A stretch of DNA of 32,393 nucleotides. Source: Acidobacteriota bacterium. GTDB lineage: Bacteria; Acidobacteriota; Thermoanaerobaculia; Gp7-AA8. Within the stretch, counting starts at the first letter, position 1, and each line of letters starts with the position of its first letter. Shown in pieces: positions 1 through 8,836 of this stretch. The stretch is taken from positions 1 through 32,393 of the forward strand of contig JAOBAU010000124.1 of NCBI GenBank assembly GCA_025463165.1. The letters are read 5' to 3'. A program made the position numbers and the translations under genes. The notes below the pieces were generated by a model that was not told the DNA's origin, did not search any database, and was given only the letters and a program-made list of their open reading frames with translations.

Positions 1-2
1 CG

Positions 3-3000
3 GTCGATGCCGACACGATCGCGCCGCATCTGCAGCTTCGCTACAAACAGCACGATGTGCCGACGGCTCCTCTCGCGCCGTCAACCCCCGATCCGGCATT
101 CGACGCGAAGCTCGCCAAAGCAAACGCGGTCGCCGCATTGAGCGGACCGGTGCTCTCGTTCTTCCCGACCGAATGGAACCACGAGCGTTTCCCGCCGCGA
201 AAAGAGCTCGTCGTCATCGAAACGAAGCCCGGCATTCCTCCCGACGCGCAGCTCCAGATCCTCCTCGACGGCGAGCTGGCGAAGAGCGCGAGCAACGTTC
301 GCCGCGGACGCGCGCAGGACTTCACGATCGAGCTCGAGCCGGCGTTGTTCGTGAAGAGCATCAGCTGCACGGAGCGCTGCAATCCCGAATCATCGAATCG
401 CATCGAGCTGCGGACGCGCTACGGCGTCGCGTTCGATGAAATGAAGAAAGCGGTGACGGTCGTCGACGTCACCGATCCCGCATCGCCGAAGCCGCTGCCG
501 CAAGCGCCGCCGAGCCGCGAGTGGGACGCGCCGACCGATTCGTTCTCGCTCGACGAGCTCGGATTCACGCTCGTCCCCGCGCACACCTACGCGATCGCCA
601 TCGCGCCGACGCTCACCGCCGTCGACAAACAGACGCTCGGCTATCGCTATACGACGACCGCCGAGTACTGGCACAAGCCGGCCTTCACCAGCTTCGGCGA
701 CGGCCACGGCGTCTGGGAATCGAGCGGCGGTCCGCTGCTGCCGTTCTACGCGCGCAATTTCCGCAACGTGAAGCAGTGGCTTGCGCCGCTGTCGCTCGAA
801 ACGCTGATGCCTTCGATCGCCGGCCTCGAAAAGAACGGCTTCACGAAGGCACCATCGACGTCGCCGCAGGATCGCAAACTCGCTCCCGCGCCCGACAAGA
901 TTCAGTCGTATGGACTCGACGTCAGCTCCGCCGCACCGGGCGGCAAAGGATTGATGTGGGTCGCGCTGCAGGAAGGCGACACGTTGCCGCGCACCGAGCG
1001 CTACAACCCCGAAGAAATCCAGGTCCGTGCGACCGTCGTCCAGGTCACGAACCTCGGCATCTCCGTCAAAGACAGTCCGCTGAACACGCTCATCTTCGTG
1101 ACGCGGCTCGACAACGCCGCGCCGGTCGCCGGCGCGAACGTCGCCATTCGCGACGTCGACAACAAGATCGTCTGGAGCGGAAAGACCGACGACAAAGGAA
1201 TCGCTGTCGCGCCGTCGACGCCGTTGCTGCGCGCCGCCGTGAAACACGCCGAAGCGCAACCGCAGGAGCCGTCGGAAGAAGAGGATGCGTACGAAGATCA
1301 CTGGTCGGCGGTGTCGGAGCTCCGCTTCATCGTCACCGCCGAAAAAGATGGCGACGTCGCGTACGTCGCCAGCAACTGGACCGACGGCATCCTGCCGTAC
1401 GAATTCGACCTGAACTTCGAGCTCGCCGAACAACATCCGCTGCTGCGTGGCACCGTCTTCACCGATCGCGGCGTCTACAAGCCGGGCGAAGAAGTGCATC
1501 TCAAAGCGGTGTTGCGCACCGACACGCCGAACGGCATGCAGCTCCTCGCGCCGGCCAGCGACGTGACGATCGTCGTCAAAGATGCGCACGACAAAGAGGT
1601 CGATCGCCGCAAGCTCTCGCTCAACGAATGGTCGAGCGGCGAGTGGACGTGGAAAGTTCCCGCCGACGGCGTGCTCGGCACGTATCGCGTCATGGCGCGG
1701 GTCGAAGGACAGCGGCTCCGCGTCTACGGCGACTTCCTCGTCGCCGCCTATCGTCGTCCCGATTTCCGCGTCGACGTGAAGCTCACCGCACCAACGTCGA
1801 TCGCCGGCACGAAGGTCGACGGACGAATCTCCGGCCGCTATCTCTTCGGCGGCGCGATGTCCGGCCGTCCTGTGAAATGGACGTATTCGAAGACGCCGCT
1901 GTACGACGTTCCGCGCGCCATCCGCGAGCGTTTCGGCGAGTCCCAATACACATTCCTCGGCTATGACGCAGAGTCGTCGCGCGAAGCGGTCACGATTTCG
2001 TCGAAGGAACAGAAGCTCGACGCGAAGGGCGACCTCGCACTGAAGCTCGACACCGATGCCGCCGCCGGCTGGCCGTGGTCGTACGTGCTGGAAGGCGACG
2101 TGACGGATGTGTCGCGACAGAAGATCGCCGGACGCAACTCGGTCCGCATCGATCCCGCACCGTGGTACATCGGGATCAAAACACCACCGTACTTCGCCGA
2201 CGCGCAAACCGGAATCGACACCGCGTTCGTCGCCGCCGGACTCGATGGCAATGCCGTCGCCGGCGTGACGGTGAACGTCGAGTTGCGCCGCGTTCAGTGG
2301 AACTCCGTCCGCAATGCGACAGGCAACGGCTTCTACGAGTGGACGACCGAGCGAAAGGAAATCCCCTCCGGCAACTGGACGATCTCGACGACCGCGCAGC
2401 CGGCGCCGCTGCACATCCCGATCGCCGAAGGCGGCGAATACGTGCTCGTCGCTACCGCGAAAGATGGGCCCCGCTCGACGATCTCGCGTGCGTGGTTTTA
2501 CGCGAGCGGCGGCGGTTACACGGCGTGGGCTCGTTACGATCACAACCGCATCGACCTCGTGCCGGAACGGCAGACGTACAAGCCGGGCGAATCGGCGCGC
2601 ATCATCGTGAAGTCGCCGTGGGAGCGCGCCACCGCGCTCGTCACCACGGAACGTGAAGGTATTCGTACGTGGAAGCAGTTCGACCTGACGTCGACGCAGC
2701 AGACGATCAGCGTTCCGATCACCGAGAAGGACATCCCGAACGTCTTCGTCAGCGTGCTGCTGTTGAAGGGCCGCACCAAAGAGCCGGGCGGCAACGATGA
2801 AGGCGATCCCGGCAAGCCGTCGTTTCGTCTCGGTTACGTCGAGCTCGACGTCGAAGATGCGATGAAGCGGCTGACCGTTGAAGTGAAAGCGAATCAGGCG
2901 GAGTACCGCCCGGCGACGAAAGCGAAGATCGAAGTGAACGTGCGCGACGCGAAGGGCGCCGGCACGCGCAGCGAAGTGACGCTCTGGGCGGTCGACTACG

Positions 3001-5318
3001 GCGTCCTTTCGCTGACCGGCTACAAAACGCCGGACGTGCTCGATTCGATCTATCTGAAGAAAGCGCTGCAGGTCGTGACCGAAGAGTCGCGGCAGAAAGT
3101 AATCAGCCGCCGCGTGCTCACTCCGAAAGGTGTGACCGATGGCGGTGGCGGCGGACGCGACGCCGGACCCGGCGTGCTGCGCAAAGACTTCCGCGTGCTC
3201 GCGTTCTGGCTTGGCTCGCTCGTCACCGATAAGAACGGCCGAGCGCGCACCGAGATCACGCTGCCGGAATCGCTGACGACGTATCGCATCATGGCCGTCG
3301 CCGGCGACAAGTCATCGCGCTTCGGCTGGGCGCAGAACGAGATTCGCATCAACAAGCCGCTGTTGCTGACGCCCGCATTCCCGCGCTTCCTCGCGCTCGG
3401 CGACAAGGCGCTCTTCGGCTCCGTCATCCATTCGCAGTTGAAGACCGGCGGCAAAGCGACGGTCACGGTGCAGAGTCTCGATCCGTCGATCGTCGCGATT
3501 GAAGGCGAGGCGACGCAGCGCGTCGACGTCGCGCCGGGCGGTGCGCTCGAAGTGCGCTTCCACGCGATTGCGAAAGCGGTCGGAGATGCGCGCATTCGGA
3601 TGAGCGTGGCGATGAACGGTGAGAGCGATGCGTTCGAAGATGTGCTGCCGGTTCGTCTGCTGCTGCCGGCCGATACCGTCGCCGCGTACGGCGACACGAC
3701 GTCGCAGGCGCGTGAAACGCTCGCCGTTCCAGGCGATGCCATTCCGACGGTCGGCGGATTGCGCGTCGAGCTCGCGTCGACGCAACTCGTCAATCTCGCC
3801 GAAGGGGCGCAGTACCTCATCGACTATCCGTACGGTTGCGCGGAACAGCGCTCGTCCGGCGCGCTGTCGCTCATGCTCGCGTCCGATCTCGGCGACGCGT
3901 TCCGTCTGCCGAATCTCAATGCCGCGACCGCGCGCGCGGCGGCGCAGCGCACCATCGCGGAGCTCTACAAGTTCCAGTGCGGCAACGGCGGCTTCGCGTT
4001 CTGGGCCGGCGATTGCGAAAGCACGTCGCCGTATCTCACCGCGTGGGTGCTGCACGTATTGCAGCGCGCGCAGACGCTGCAATACGGCGTCAGCAAGGAC
4101 GTGCTCGATCGCGGCTACCACTATCTCGACACGAGCATCTCGTCGGAGAAACATCCCGCCAACGAAGGCTACTGGCCGTCGTACACGGCGTGGCAGGCCT
4201 TCGCGGTGAAGACGCTTGCGGAAGGGAAGGTCAATCAGGATTCCAACATCAATCGTCTGATCGGTTACGTTGATCGGATGCCGCTCTTCGGCATCGCGCA
4301 TCTGGCCGACGCGCTGCGCGCGAGCGGCGACAAAGGTCCGCGCTACGCCGATCTCCATCGTCGACTGACGAACGCGATCGCGCCGGAAGCCGGCAGCGCG
4401 CACGTCGAAGAGTTGCGCGATGAATATCTCCTCTGGCTCTGGAGCTCGAACACCCGCTCCACCGCCATCGCCCTCGGCACACTCGTGCGCGGCGGCGAAG
4501 ACGAGGCGCTCGTGAAGCAGATGGTTCGCTGGCTGATGCGCGAGCGCGAAGGCGGACGCTGGGGCAACACGCAGGAGAACGCGTGGGCGATGGAATCGCT
4601 CGTCGATTACTACCGCAAATACGAAAGCGAAGTCCCCGACTTCACCGGCGTCTTGACGGTCGGCAAAGAGACGATCGCGCACGATCAGTTCCGCGGACGG
4701 ACGACCGCCGCGCAGGCGCACGACATCCCGATCGCGCAGCTGCCGCGCGGCGAAGTGCCGGTGACGTTCGATCGTCAGGGACCGGCCGGAACGCTCTTCT
4801 ATCTGATGCGTCTTCGTTACGCGGCGCCGTCGCACATGAACGAGCCGCGCGATCAGGGTTTCCGCGTCGAGCGGCGTTACGCGCTGCAGGGCGCGAAGAC
4901 GGAATCGAAGTCGTTTAAGGCCGGCGATTTGATCAAGGTGACGCTGACGATTCGCAACACGAAGGAGCGGCGCTTCGTCGCGATCACCGATCCGATTCCG
5001 GCCGGTACGGAGCCGGTCGAGTCGTGGTTCGCAACGACGGCGACGGAGCTCGTCGACGCGCAGCGGAACGAAGACGCGCGCGCGGCCGGCAGCGACTGGA
5101 TGTGGTGGCTCCGCCGCGGATTCGATCATGTCGAACGGCACGACGATCGCGTGAATCTCTTCGCGACGCGGCTGTCGGAAGGCCCGCACGAGTATTCGTA
5201 TCTCGTCCGCGCGACGACGGCAGGGACGTTCACCGCCGCGCCGCTGCGCGCCGAGGAGATGTATTCGCCGGAGGTGTTCGGAAGGACTGCGAGTGATGAG
5301 GTGGAGGTGAAACCCTGA
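3..5318 (+). CDS. Alpha-2-macroglobulin family protein (YfhM-like), 5' end outside window
   Basis: A large secreted or periplasmic protease-trap protein. The frame is open from the first full codon at position 3, so the GTG at 57 is probably internal and the true start, with any signal peptide or lipobox, lies upstream. Residues are numbered from that GTG. An MG2-type signature FTDRGVYKPGE lies at about 468-478, and an A2M-type domain (FWLGSLVTDKNG) begins near 1050. The thioester motif GCAEQ (Cys1261, Gln1264; nt 3837-3848) is intact and followed by an alpha-helical thioester domain. The length of over 1750 aa is in the range of bacterial homologues. In this family the thioester covalently captures attacking proteases. 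The thioester-bearing class is typically linked to pbpC, and pbpC follows here after 23 nt. The family call is firm; membrane anchoring cannot be judged from this window. Confidence 0.96.
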   Translation, partial: VDADTIAPHLQLRYKQHDVPTAPLAPSTPDPAFDAKLAKANAVAALSGPVLSFFPTEWNHERFPPRKELVVIETKPGIPPDAQLQILLDGELAKSASNVRRGRAQDFTIELEPALFVKSISCTERCNPESSNRIELRTRYGVAFDEMKKAVTVVDVTDPASPKPLPQAPPSREWDAPTDSFSLDELGFTLVPAHTYAIAIAPTLTAVDKQTLGYRYTTTAEYWHKPAFTSFGDGHGVWESSGGPLLPFYARNFRNVKQWLAPLSLETLMPSIAGLEKNGFTKAPSTSPQDRKLAPAPDKIQSYGLDVSSAAPGGKGLMWVALQEGDTLPRTERYNPEEIQVRATVVQVTNLGISVKDSPLNTLIFVTRLDNAAPVAGANVAIRDVDNKIVWSGKTDDKGIAVAPSTPLLRAAVKHAEAQPQEPSEEEDAYEDHWSAVSELRFIVTAEKDGDVAYVASNWTDGILPYEFDLNFELAEQHPLLRGTVFTDRGVYKPGEEVHLKAVLRTDTPNGMQLLAPASDVTIVVKDAHDKEVDRRKLSLNEWSSGEWTWKVPADGVLGTYRVMARVEGQRLRVYGDFLVAAYRRPDFRVDVKLTAPTSIAGTKVDGRISGRYLFGGAMSGRPVKWTYSKTPLYDVPRAIRERFGESQYTFLGYDAESSREAVTISSKEQKLDAKGDLALKLDTDAAAGWPWSYVLEGDVTDVSRQKIAGRNSVRIDPAPWYIGIKTPPYFADAQTGIDTAFVAAGLDGNAVAGVTVNVELRRVQWNSVRNATGNGFYEWTTERKEIPSGNWTISTTAQPAPLHIPIAEGGEYVLVATAKDGPRSTISRAWFYASGGGYTAWARYDHNRIDLVPERQTYKPGESARIIVKSPWERATALVTTEREGIRTWKQFDLTSTQQTISVPITEKDIPNVFVSVLLLKGRTKEPGGNDEGDPGKPSFRLGYVELDVEDAMKRLTVEVKANQAEYRPATKAKIEVNVRDAKGAGTRSEVTLWAVDYGVLSLTGYKTPDVLDSIYLKKALQVVTEESRQKVISRRVLTPKGVTDGGGGGRDAGPGVLRKDFRVLAFWLGSLVTDKNGRARTEITLPESLTTYRIMAVAGDKSSRFGWAQNEIRINKPLLLTPAFPRFLALGDKALFGSVIHSQLKTGGKATVTVQSLDPSIVAIEGEATQRVDVAPGGALEVRFHAIAKAVGDARIRMSVAMNGESDAFEDVLPVRLLLPADTVAAYGDTTSQARETLAVPGDAIPTVGGLRVELASTQLVNLAEGAQYLIDYPYGCAEQRSSGALSLMLASDLGDAFRLPNLNAATARAAAQRTIAELYKFQCGNGGFAFWAGDCESTSPYLTAWVLHVLQRAQTLQYGVSKDVLDRGYHYLDTSISSEKHPANEGYWPSYTAWQAFAVKTLAEGKVNQDSNINRLIGYVDRMPLFGIAHLADALRASGDKGPRYADLHRRLTNAIAPEAGSAHVEELRDEYLLWLWSSNTRSTAIALGTLVRGGEDEALVKQMVRWLMREREGGRWGNTQENAWAMESLVDYYRKYESEVPDFTGVLTVGKETIAHDQFRGRTTAAQAHDIPIAQLPRGEVPVTFDRQGPAGTLFYLMRLRYAAPSHMNEPRDQGFRVERRYALQGAKTESKSFKAGDLIKVTLTIRNTKERRFVAITDPIPAGTEPVESWFATTATELVDAQRNEDARAAGSDWMWWLRRGFDHVERHDDRVNLFATRLSEGPHEYSYLVRATTAGTFTAAPLRAEEMYSPEVFGRTASDEVEVKP

Positions 5319-5341
5319 GCGGTGACGCGCCGCGGCGTTGG

Positions 5342-7477
5342 TTGGCAAAGCCTGCACGACGTGGGGTTGCCGTTGGTGTGCTCGTCGCGATTGCCGCGTT
5401 TTTCGTTTGGCTTTTTTACGGTCCGCTCCCGCCCATCCGCCCGGCCGACGTCACCTCGGCGACGATCGTCGATCGCAACGGCGTCGTGTTGTATGAACCG
5501 CTGTCGCCGAAAGAGACACGTGGCGAATGGCTCGAAGCGAAGGACATTCCGCGGCGCGTCGAGCAGGCCACGCTCGCGGTCGAAGATCGGCACTTCTATC
5601 GCCACCTCGGAATCGATCCGATGTCGGTCGCGCGTGCGCTGTTGCACAACGTGCGGAGCATGCGTGTCGTCGAAGGCGGCTCGACGATAACGCAGCAGGT
5701 GGCGAAGATGCTGCTCGGCCGCAGGGAGCGCGGCATCTTCGACAAGGTCAACGAAGCGGCGATTGCGATTCGCCTCGAGCGTCGCTATTCGAAGCGCGAG
5801 ATTCTCGCGCTCTACCTCAACCTCGCGCCGTACGCGGCGCAGACGAACGGCATCGTGCGCGCGAGCCGGCGCTGGTTCGGCTGCGCGCCGGAAGATTTGA
5901 CTCTCGCCCAGGCGGCATATCTCGCCGCGCTGCCGCGACGTCCGAACACGCGCGATGCGATTCCGCGGCAGCAGCTCGTGCTGCGGCGGATGCTCGATGA
6001 GAAATTCATCTCACGTGATGAGTACTCGGTTGCTCTCGCGGAGCGACTCCGATTCGATCGCGGCGTGCAGCCGCTCATCGCCGCGCATTTCGTCGAGCGC
6101 GTTCGCGAACGAACGCCGGCCGCGACGCGCATCGTGACGACGCTCGATGCCGCACTGCAGCGCGAGGTGCAGGGGATCATCGCCGCGCAACGCGCAACGT
6201 TGCTGCGGCATGGCGCGCACAGCGTCGCGGTGGCGGTGCTCGACAATCGCAGCGGCGAATGGCTGGCGTGGGAAGGATCCGGCGATTACTTCGGCGCAGA
6301 TTTCGGCGGCGCCATCGACGGCGTCACGACCTTGCGCCAGCCCGGCTCCGCCCTGAAGCCGTTCACCTACGCGCTTGCATTCGAGCAGGGCTTCACGCCG
6401 GCGACGGTGCTCAACGACGTGCCGACCAGTTTCCCGACCGCTGAAGAAGGAATCGTCTACACGCCGCGCAATTACGACGGTCGTTATCGCGGTCCGCTTC
6501 GCGCGCGGCTCGCGCTGGCGGGATCGGAGAACGTTCCAGCCGTGGCGCTGCTGGCGAAACTCGGACCGCCATCGCTGCTGCGGATGTTGCGACGCTCCGG
6601 CTTTCGCAACCTCGATCGCACCGCCGATTACTACGGCCTCGGCCTGACGCTCGGCGACGCCGAAGTGACGCTCGAACAACTGATCACCGCGTACGCGGTC
6701 TTTGCGCGCGGAGGCATCGGCGTGACGCCGGCGCTGCTGCGCAACGCTCCGCGCAAAGATTCATCGCGCATCGTCTCGGAGCGCACAGCGTTCTGGATCA
6801 CCGACATCCTCGGTGACGACGACGCCCGCGCGTACGCGTTCGGCAGCGGCGGCAGTCTCGAGTTTCCGTTCGCCGTGGCGGTGAAGACCGGCACGTCGCA
6901 GGCGTATCGCGACAACTGGACGGTCGGCTACACGCGGGACGTGACGGTCGGCGTCTGGGTCGGCAACTTCGATCGAACGCCGCTGCGCAATTCGAGCGGC
7001 GTCACCGGCGCCGGCCCGATCTTTCATTCGGTGATGCTCGCCGCGATGAAAGGACGGACGCCGGAAGAAACGATCGTCGCGCCGCCGTCGAATGTGGAGC
7101 GCGTGGAGATCTGCGCGCTGACCGGCTTGCGACCGTCAACAAGTTGTCCATCGATCGCAACCGAGTGGCTGCCGTCCGAAGCGCCGGCTGTCTTCTGCGA
7201 TGCGCGTCATTCGAGCGCGGCGCCCGCGATCGTGCTCACGAAAACGACGAAGCTGGCCATCACCAATCCGCCGAACGGCGCGACGTATCTCATCGATCCG
7301 ACATTGCGGATGGAGTTTCAGTCGCTGCCGCTGCGCGCCAACGATCCGCGGGCGACGTTTCACATCGACGGCAAGCGGATCGCGTCGCGCTCATGGCCGC
7401 TGCGGCCCGGAAAGCACGTCATCACCGCGCGCAACGAACGCGGTGCGCGCGACGAAGTGGCGATTTGGGTGAAGTGA
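5342..7477 (+). CDS. pbpC: Penicillin-binding protein 1C (bifunctional transglycosylase/transpeptidase)
   Basis: A class A PBP that polymerises and cross-links peptidoglycan in the periplasm, 711 aa. A short basic N-terminus precedes one membrane anchor (about residues 8-28). The GT51 transglycosylase shows EDRHFYRH with catalytic Glu81, and EGGSTITQQVAKMLLG at 111-126. The transpeptidase has SALK (Ser336, Lys339), SEN (395-397) and KTG (515-517). A BiPBP_C-like beta domain covers about 630-710, typical of PBP1C. The start is TTG at 5342. The frame is open upstream to 5300, and a CTG at 5315 would overlap the previous stop, so the N-terminus could be 9 residues longer. Its position directly behind the alpha-2-macroglobulin gene matches the known yfhM-pbpC pairing, thought to couple protease trapping with wall repair. 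It ends 1 nt before the convergent hcp stop, with no terminator visible between them. Confidence 0.95.
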   Translation: MAKPARRGVAVGVLVAIAAFFVWLFYGPLPPIRPADVTSATIVDRNGVVLYEPLSPKETRGEWLEAKDIPRRVEQATLAVEDRHFYRHLGIDPMSVARALLHNVRSMRVVEGGSTITQQVAKMLLGRRERGIFDKVNEAAIAIRLERRYSKREILALYLNLAPYAAQTNGIVRASRRWFGCAPEDLTLAQAAYLAALPRRPNTRDAIPRQQLVLRRMLDEKFISRDEYSVALAERLRFDRGVQPLIAAHFVERVRERTPAATRIVTTLDAALQREVQGIIAAQRATLLRHGAHSVAVAVLDNRSGEWLAWEGSGDYFGADFGGAIDGVTTLRQPGSALKPFTYALAFEQGFTPATVLNDVPTSFPTAEEGIVYTPRNYDGRYRGPLRARLALAGSENVPAVALLAKLGPPSLLRMLRRSGFRNLDRTADYYGLGLTLGDAEVTLEQLITAYAVFARGGIGVTPALLRNAPRKDSSRIVSERTAFWITDILGDDDARAYAFGSGGSLEFPFAVAVKTGTSQAYRDNWTVGYTRDVTVGVWVGNFDRTPLRNSSGVTGAGPIFHSVMLAAMKGRTPEETIVAPPSNVERVEICALTGLRPSTSCPSIATEWLPSEAPAVFCDARHSSAAPAIVLTKTTKLAITNPPNGATYLIDPTLRMEFQSLPLRANDPRATFHIDGKRIASRSWPLRPGKHVITARNERGARDEVAIWVK

Positions 7478-7478
7478 T

Positions 7479-7928
7479 TTACTCGATGCTTCGCGTCACC
7501 AGATTGTGGGTCGCGGAGTCGGACTGACCCTGTGCGATGTAGTCGTACTTAACAATCCCGTAATCGAGCGCGACGTTTTCAACCGGGCTGTCTCCGGGGC
7601 CGCCGGAAACGCTGTAGTTCGACACGATCACGTTCTCCATCGTAATGGTCAGGTACTTCACCGGCTTGTTGTCGCTCCCGGCTCGGTAGCAGGTGATCAC
7701 CGCTTTCCGAATCTGCCGGCCGCTCCAGCACGCTTTCATCAGAAAGCTGGTGTTGTGGTCGAGATACTTCGTAAACGTCAGGTTCTGATGCGTCGCCTGT
7801 TCGATGGTTCCGCCGCCGCTCTGCGAACGGCTTGCGCTCGTCGGCTGCACGAATCCATGGCTCCACGACAGGACCTCGATGCGGTCGGTATTCGGTTCCT
7901 CGAACTGGATGTACATGTTCGTCGCCAT
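7479..7928 (-). CDS. hcp: Hcp-family type VI secretion tube protein, orphan
   Basis: 149 aa, close to the usual length of Hcp1 proteins. The N-terminus (MATNMYIQFEEPN), the SWSHGFVQP stretch, the SGGGTIEQATHQNLTFTKYLD segment and the LTITMENVIVSNYSVSGG beta-strands are characteristic of the Hcp1/DUF796 fold. That protein forms hexameric rings stacking into the T6SS inner tube. There is no signal peptide, as expected for a cytoplasmically assembled protein. A good Shine-Dalgarno AGGAG (complement of 7935-7939) lies 6 nt before the ATG. No other T6SS gene (sheath, VgrG, baseplate, ClpV) is in the window. It may serve a T6SS encoded elsewhere, carry effectors, or be a lone paralogue. The family call is strong; its working context is unknown. 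Confidence 0.88.
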   Translation of the reverse strand: MATNMYIQFEEPNTDRIEVLSWSHGFVQPTSASRSQSGGGTIEQATHQNLTFTKYLDHNTSFLMKACWSGRQIRKAVITCYRAGSDNKPVKYLTITMENVIVSNYSVSGGPGDSPVENVALDYGIVKYDYIAQGQSDSATHNLVTRSIE

Positions 7929-7985
7929 CAGCCTCTCCTCTCGCCGGCAGAATACCAGGCACGCCGCTTGTGATACACATTCAAT
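7929..7985. promoter_or_regulatory. Divergent intergenic region hcp / amidotransferase
   Basis: These 57 bp separate divergent starts. On the plus strand an extended -10-like TGTGATACA (7969-7977) ends 8 nt before the ATG at 7986, with no recognisable -35. There is no Shine-Dalgarno for the plus-strand gene, so it could be leaderless. On the minus strand the hcp ribosome-binding site is clear, but no convincing promoter was found. The assignment is tentative. Confidence 0.25.
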
Positions 7986-8729
7986 ATGACCAGGCCGCTC
8001 ATCGGCATCGGCTCGGACGTTCTCGTGCGCGAGGGCGAACGCGATCGTGCCTTCGCCTTCATGACCTATGTCGAATCGGTTCGCGCCGCTGGCGCGGTGC
8101 CGGTCGTGATTCCGCCGCAGCCGGAGAACGCCGCCGACCTGCTCGAAGGTCTCGACGGTCTGCTGCTCGCCGGCGGTGACGACTGCGATCCGTCAGAGTA
8201 CGGCGAGGAAAGGCATCCGTCGTGTGAGCCGATGGACAAGCGCCGCCAGTCGAACGACGTCACGCTCGCACGCGTGGCGCGGGAGAACGGAGTGCCGACG
8301 CTCGGCATCTGTCTCGGACTGCAGGTGATGAACGTCGCCGCGGGCGGTACGCTCATTCAGGACATCGCCTCATCGCTCGAAACCGACATCGATCACGTCA
8401 GTGAGCCGAGCGATCGTCATCGTCACGAAGTGCTCATCGAAGAAGGGACGCAGCTTTCCACGATCATCAAAGAGCGCGAGCTGAATGTGAACTCTTCGCA
8501 TCACCAGGCCATCGGACGTGTTGCCGAAGGTTTACGCGTCACCGCGCACGCGCCGGACGGCATCGTCGAAGGGCTCGAAGATCCGAATCATCCGTTCTAC
8601 GTCGGCGTGCAGTGGCACCCGGAGGATATGAAGGGCGAGAACAGCGCCTCGACGCTGTTCGGCGCATTCATCGAAGCCGCGAGAAAACGCGCCGAGGAAA
8701 AACGCGGCGCATCCGTAGCGGCGCGATAA
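7986..8729 (+). CDS. Gamma-glutamyl-gamma-aminobutyrate hydrolase-like class I glutamine amidotransferase
   Basis: 247 aa, peptidase C26/PuuD-like family. The nucleophile elbow GICLGLQ places Cys109, and the motif GVQWHPED supplies His211 and Glu213, giving a complete Cys-His-Glu triad. The early sequence LLLAGGDDCDPSEYG (about 60-74) matches the oxyanion and glycine-rich region of this family. Relatives release glutamate from gamma-glutamyl amides such as gamma-glutamyl-GABA, or act as stand-alone amidases. No putrescine-pathway gene is next to it, so the substrate is not settled. The start codon is ATG with no Shine-Dalgarno. It is soluble and cytoplasmic by sequence. It is followed by an 83-nt gap plus a hairpin before the thioredoxin gene, so it is probably not in that operon. 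Confidence 0.88.
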   Translation: MTRPLIGIGSDVLVREGERDRAFAFMTYVESVRAAGAVPVVIPPQPENAADLLEGLDGLLLAGGDDCDPSEYGEERHPSCEPMDKRRQSNDVTLARVARENGVPTLGICLGLQVMNVAAGGTLIQDIASSLETDIDHVSEPSDRHRHEVLIEEGTQLSTIIKERELNVNSSHHQAIGRVAEGLRVTAHAPDGIVEGLEDPNHPFYVGVQWHPEDMKGENSASTLFGAFIEAARKRAEEKRGASVAAR

Positions 8730-8772
8730 TCCGCCGCGAAGCCGGTCGCCGAGGCTTTGCCAGGCAACGCAG

Positions 8773-8810
8773 CGGGCCGTGCCCGCGGAATAGGGGTTTC
8801 TGACGGCCCG
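8773..8810. repeat. Inverted repeat with 8-bp arms upstream of thioredoxin-TPR gene
   Basis: CGGGCCGT (8773-8780) and ACGGCCCG (8803-8810) are perfect inverted arms around a 22-nt loop. No T-run follows, so it is not a standard intrinsic terminator. It could be a weak terminator for the amidotransferase gene, an operator, or chance in GC-rich DNA. Confidence 0.35.
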
Positions 8811-8836
8811 TTGTGGCGCGGCGGAGGATCACCCAC

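Noticed and set aside
390-2543. 717-codon minus-strand ORF opposite the alpha-2-macroglobulin gene
   Set aside because: Arg-rich, low-complexity translation with no domains, lying antisense to a clear gene. It is a shadow caused by strong GC codon bias.
3312-5357. 681-codon minus-strand ORF opposite the alpha-2-macroglobulin gene
   Set aside because: The same antisense shadow effect; the plus-strand frame carries the thioester domain and other family motifs.
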